A stretch of 15,812 nt of DNA from UBA6144 sp964399165. Its GTDB lineage: Bacteria > Bdellovibrionota > Bacteriovoracia > Bacteriovoracales > Bacteriovoracaceae. Below, in pieces: positions 13,450 to 15,812 of this stretch. Made by a program: the position numbers and the translations under genes. Each line of letters opens with the position of its first letter. Position 1 is the first letter of the stretch. The stretch lies in contig CAYNPO010000030.1 of the NCBI GenBank assembly GCA_964399165.1, positions 1 to 15,812 of the forward strand. Reading direction: 5' to 3'. The notes beneath the pieces are model-generated. The model was given only the letters and a program-made list of their open reading frames with translations. It made no database searches and was not told the DNA's origin.

Positions 13450-15185
13450 AAAAGACCTGGCTACCCCTCTTCGCCCTCGCCCTCAGTGCACCTACCTTGG
13501 CGCTGCCCCTGCGCATCGACCAGGGTTGGAGCGCCCGCCGCACCAACCAGGTCTACCACGAGTACGCGGGTTCGCAGATCATGCCGCTGGCTTGGTTCCT
13601 GGCCCTGGAGTTGCCCACCTCGCAGGAACTGCTGGTGGACAATGCCCGCGCCTACGGTCTTCTGGAGCCCCGCTACAAGTCCGTTCCCGCCGCCGGCCCC
13701 TTGCCCGTGGGGTTCACCGTGGGCGACGATGAGGAGACCGGCGTCCTTTACGGCGATAAGCGCTGGGTGGGGATGAACTGCGCCGCCTGTCACACCGCCG
13801 TGCTCAACATCGATGGCAACGAAGTGGTGATCGAGGGCGCGCCTTCCCGCATCCACCTCCACAAGCTCCAAGGTGATTTGGCCCAGGCCATGCGTGTGAC
13901 CTTGGATGATCCCGCCAAATTCGCCCGCTTCAGAGCCCGCCAAGAGCCCGGCAAGCGGGCCAACCTGCGCGGCTACATGGAAAGGTTTGTCAGCGATTTC
14001 TCCCGACACATCCGCCTCAACCATTCCAAGGACGGCCGTCCCCTTAACTATGGGCCCGGCCGCATGGACGGCAAGGGCGGTCCGGTCAACGAGATGGTGT
14101 GCAACCTCGAGCGCCTGGGCGATCTCAACCTGCGCGGCCAGCTCATGATCCCCTCCAACTGCCGTGACTCCCACCCCCCCGCGGACATCCCCTACCTGTG
14201 GGGCATGACAGAGAACGAATGGTCCAACTACACCGCCGACGCCCATTCCGCCTTCGGCCGCAACCTGGGCGCGATGAACGGCGGCTTCGGCCGCGAGTGG
14301 GTGGAGGCCGGCGAGAACGGCAGGCCGGTTTTCCGCTCCTCCGTGAGTCTCCAGGGCCTGGTGAACATCGACCGCTGGTATGACGAGCTGGAGTCCCCCG
14401 ACTGGCGCAAACTCCAACGCCTGCGGCTGGTACCCGCCATCGACGCCGACAAGGCGGCACGGGGACGGCGCCACTACGAGCAGCACTGCATGGGATGCCA
14501 CGCCATCCAACCCGAGTTCACGCCTCCCAACATCTACGGCTACAGCTACTGGCGCGTGGGCGTGCACACCCCCGCCCAGGTGGGCACGGATCCCGGGTTG
14601 GTGGATGCCGAATACGGCCGTACCGCCGTGCTGCCCGAGTCCATCGTGCCTTGGTACAAAAAAGACATGGGGGACGATTCCGTTAGCCCCGGCAATCTCG
14701 TGCTCGCCTCCCAGTACCGCAAGTTCACCATCATCCGGGAGATCAAAGACCTCTTCGAGCGCGAAGGCCTAAACCTCTTGGACATGCTCCGGGCCTCCCA
14801 GTGCCGTGACAGCCGCGTGCAGCCGGTGCGCGGCTACCGTTCGCGCTCCCTCGAGGGCGTCATCTTCACCGCGCCCTTCCTCCACAACGGCTCCGTCCCC
14901 ACCCTGGATGACCTGATGAAGCCGGCCTCCCAACGGCCTCGCACTTTCCGGGTGGGCTGCCGAAACTACGACATAACGAAAATGGGTTACCGCTGCCTCT
15001 CCACAGCGGAGAACGGCTACATCATCGACACCCGTGAGCCGGGCAACAGCAACGCCGGCCACGAGTACGGGACGGGCCTCAACGCCCAGGAGCGCGGGGA
15101 GGTCATCGAGTTCATGAAGACCCTGCAGATGCCCCAGCGTCCGCCGGAGGGGCCGCAGGCGGCTGCCACCTGCGGGGATCTGTAG
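13446..15185 (+). CDS. Exported di-heme cytochrome c, RoxA-like / di-heme peroxidase (MauG-like) family, copy 2
   Basis: The 579-residue protein is a tandem paralogue of the preceding gene, alignable end to end with one 4-residue length difference in the N-terminal region and clearly more than half of positions identical by eye. It has its own signal peptide (MKKTWLPLFALALSAPTLA, likely cleaved after residue 19), heme sites CAACH at 112-116 and CMGCH at 348-352, APFLHNGSVPTLDDL and GHEYGT (from 538). Both copies end in an almost identical tail with PQ(A)..TCGDL. ATG at 13446 overlaps the previous stop by 4 bases and GGAGA at 13438-13442 serves as ribosome site. The two are probably made in matched amounts and may form a pair or act on related substrates. 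Activity could be peroxidase, oxygenase or electron transfer; the sequence does not decide. It converges with the alkylation repair gene after 16 bases. Confidence 0.9.
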   Translation: MKKTWLPLFALALSAPTLALPLRIDQGWSARRTNQVYHEYAGSQIMPLAWFLALELPTSQELLVDNARAYGLLEPRYKSVPAAGPLPVGFTVGDDEETGVLYGDKRWVGMNCAACHTAVLNIDGNEVVIEGAPSRIHLHKLQGDLAQAMRVTLDDPAKFARFRARQEPGKRANLRGYMERFVSDFSRHIRLNHSKDGRPLNYGPGRMDGKGGPVNEMVCNLERLGDLNLRGQLMIPSNCRDSHPPADIPYLWGMTENEWSNYTADAHSAFGRNLGAMNGGFGREWVEAGENGRPVFRSSVSLQGLVNIDRWYDELESPDWRKLQRLRLVPAIDADKAARGRRHYEQHCMGCHAIQPEFTPPNIYGYSYWRVGVHTPAQVGTDPGLVDAEYGRTAVLPESIVPWYKKDMGDDSVSPGNLVLASQYRKFTIIREIKDLFEREGLNLLDMLRASQCRDSRVQPVRGYRSRSLEGVIFTAPFLHNGSVPTLDDLMKPASQRPRTFRVGCRNYDITKMGYRCLSTAENGYIIDTREPGNSNAGHEYGTGLNAQERGEVIEFMKTLQMPQRPPEGPQAAATCGDL

Positions 15186-15201
15186 CCCCAGCGGTGAGAA
15201 C
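15186..15201. other. Short convergent gap without a clear terminator
   Basis: Sixteen bases separate the stop of the second cytochrome gene from that of the alkylation repair gene. No stable hairpin followed by a T run is visible here, so any terminator must lie inside the coding ends or be of another type. Confidence 0.5.
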
Positions 15202-15812
15202 CTAACCCCGGGCGCGTCCCGCCCGCAAGGCCTTCAGCCGCGCCTTGCGCGCGGCCGTGAGCTTCTCCGTGGCCGCGGAGAAGGCGTGCGGATGTAACCG
15301 TAGGATGTGCTTTTCCATGAAACGGTAGGTTTCGTTGGGATACTCGTTCCCGCACTCGCGCAGGGTCCATCCCACGCCCTTCCTCACGTAATAGTCCTCG
15401 TCGTCCAGCAAGGCCTCCACCAGAGGCAGGATCTTCCCGCAAGGCAGGCATTTCTCCCGTTGGGAGCGGTAGTAGAGCAGGCTCACGATAGAAAGGCGGC
15501 GCAGCCAGGAATTGGGGGAGGCGTTCCACTTCACGAGAACGGGGTAGACGAGCTTCGGGTCCTCTTCCAGGATCCGGGCGTAGATCCCCGACAGTCCGTC
15601 CGCGTGGGCCCAATTGTCGATGCGCGCGGACCAGCGCTTGAGCATGGGCCAGTGGGCGCGCAGGATTGGCTTTTGCCGGGGCTCGTAGAACCATGTGAGC
15701 GCTAGCAGCAGGGCCTCAAAGCTGTCCGCCTCGCGCCACACGTAGTCCCACGCCTTGGCGGTGTCCGCGGGCACGCCACGGGAAAAGGAAAACCCTGCCT
15801 TCAGCGTCTGGC
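15202..15812 (-). CDS. AlkD-type DNA alkylation repair protein, N-terminus beyond the window
   Basis: This encodes a HEAT-like-repeat DNA glycosylase family protein (AlkC/AlkD type), which removes N3/N7-alkylated bases. Numbering from an internal GTG at 15774, W55 and D59 in IDNWAHAD, Arg92/93 in NSWLRRLSIV, and W136 in YVRKGVGWTLRE match Trp109, Asp113, Arg148 and Trp187 of Bacillus cereus AlkD by order and approximate spacing, so the active site looks intact. The frame stays open from the GTG to the right edge, reading QTLKAGFSFSRG just before it. About 200 residues are visible against 220-240 for the family, so the true start is probably outside and the GTG should not be taken as the start. 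The C-terminus is basic (KARLKALRAGRARG). It appears unrelated to its cytochrome neighbours, which it faces convergently. Confidence 0.85.
   Translation of the reverse strand, partial: QTLKAGFSFSRGVPADTAKAWDYVWREADSFEALLLALTWFYEPRQKPILRAHWPMLKRWSARIDNWAHADGLSGIYARILEEDPKLVYPVLVKWNASPNSWLRRLSIVSLLYYRSQREKCLPCGKILPLVEALLDDEDYYVRKGVGWTLRECGNEYPNETYRFMEKHILRLHPHAFSAATEKLTAARKARLKALRAGRARG

Noticed and set aside
11701..15185. Naming the cytochromes as rubber oxygenases (roxA/roxB)
   Set aside because: They share family segments and two hemes with RoxA, but are shorter (about 580 against about 650-680), the heme spacing is larger (about 236 against about 200 residues as I recall it for RoxA), and substrate-defining residues cannot be verified by eye.
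15017..15694. 225-codon - strand frame across the second cytochrome and repair gene ends
   Set aside because: It crosses the boundary of two well-supported genes and its translation has no family resemblance.

Overview
The window looks like a chromosomal segment of a GC-rich (about 65 % by eye), aerobically respiring Gram-negative bacterium. The evidence for this is a 14-subunit-type NADH:quinone oxidoreductase (complex I, Nuo) operon and two exported c-type cytochromes with signal peptides, which need a periplasm. The lineage cannot be fixed from sequence alone. Bdellovibrionota, Myxococcota or Holophaga-type Acidobacteriota would all be plausible, and this is a weak inference.

Region 1 (1-10035) is the distal nine genes of a nuo operon in the canonical order F-G-H-I-J-K-L-M-N, all on the + strand. 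Adjacent genes overlap or are 3-10 bases apart. nuoF is cut by the left edge, so nuoA-E and the operon promoter lie outside. The peripheral-arm subunits (NuoF, G, I) keep their Fe-S cysteines and the membrane-arm subunits (L, M, N, K) keep the key Glu/Lys residues, so the enzyme should be functional. NuoG is unusually short (515 residues): it keeps all N-terminal cluster motifs, including the optional N7 motif, but only a remnant of the molybdopterin-type domain. NuoM carries a histidine-rich loop and NuoF a histidine-rich tail.

Region 2 (10043-11035) holds two further + strand genes attached to the nuo operon with 7- and 3-base gaps. The first encodes an 87-residue protein that resembles an acylphosphatase fold without its catalytic residues. 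The second encodes a 241-residue soluble protein I do not recognise. Their position suggests a role linked to complex I or its operon, but this is inference.

Region 3 (11025-15185) is a TetR-family regulator on the - strand, divergent from two tandem, translationally coupled paralogous genes for exported di-heme cytochromes of the RoxA-like / di-heme peroxidase (MauG-like) group. The 124-base divergent region contains a 14-base palindrome that could be the TetR operator. The last + gene of region 2 and tetR converge and overlap by 11 bases.

Region 4 (15202-15812) is a - strand gene for an AlkD-type HEAT-repeat DNA alkylation repair protein, open at the right edge and convergent with the second cytochrome gene.

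Nearly all of the window is coding. The only non-coding stretch above 100 bases is the tetR/cytochrome divergent region. No RNA genes, insertion sequences, CRISPR arrays or prophage features were seen.
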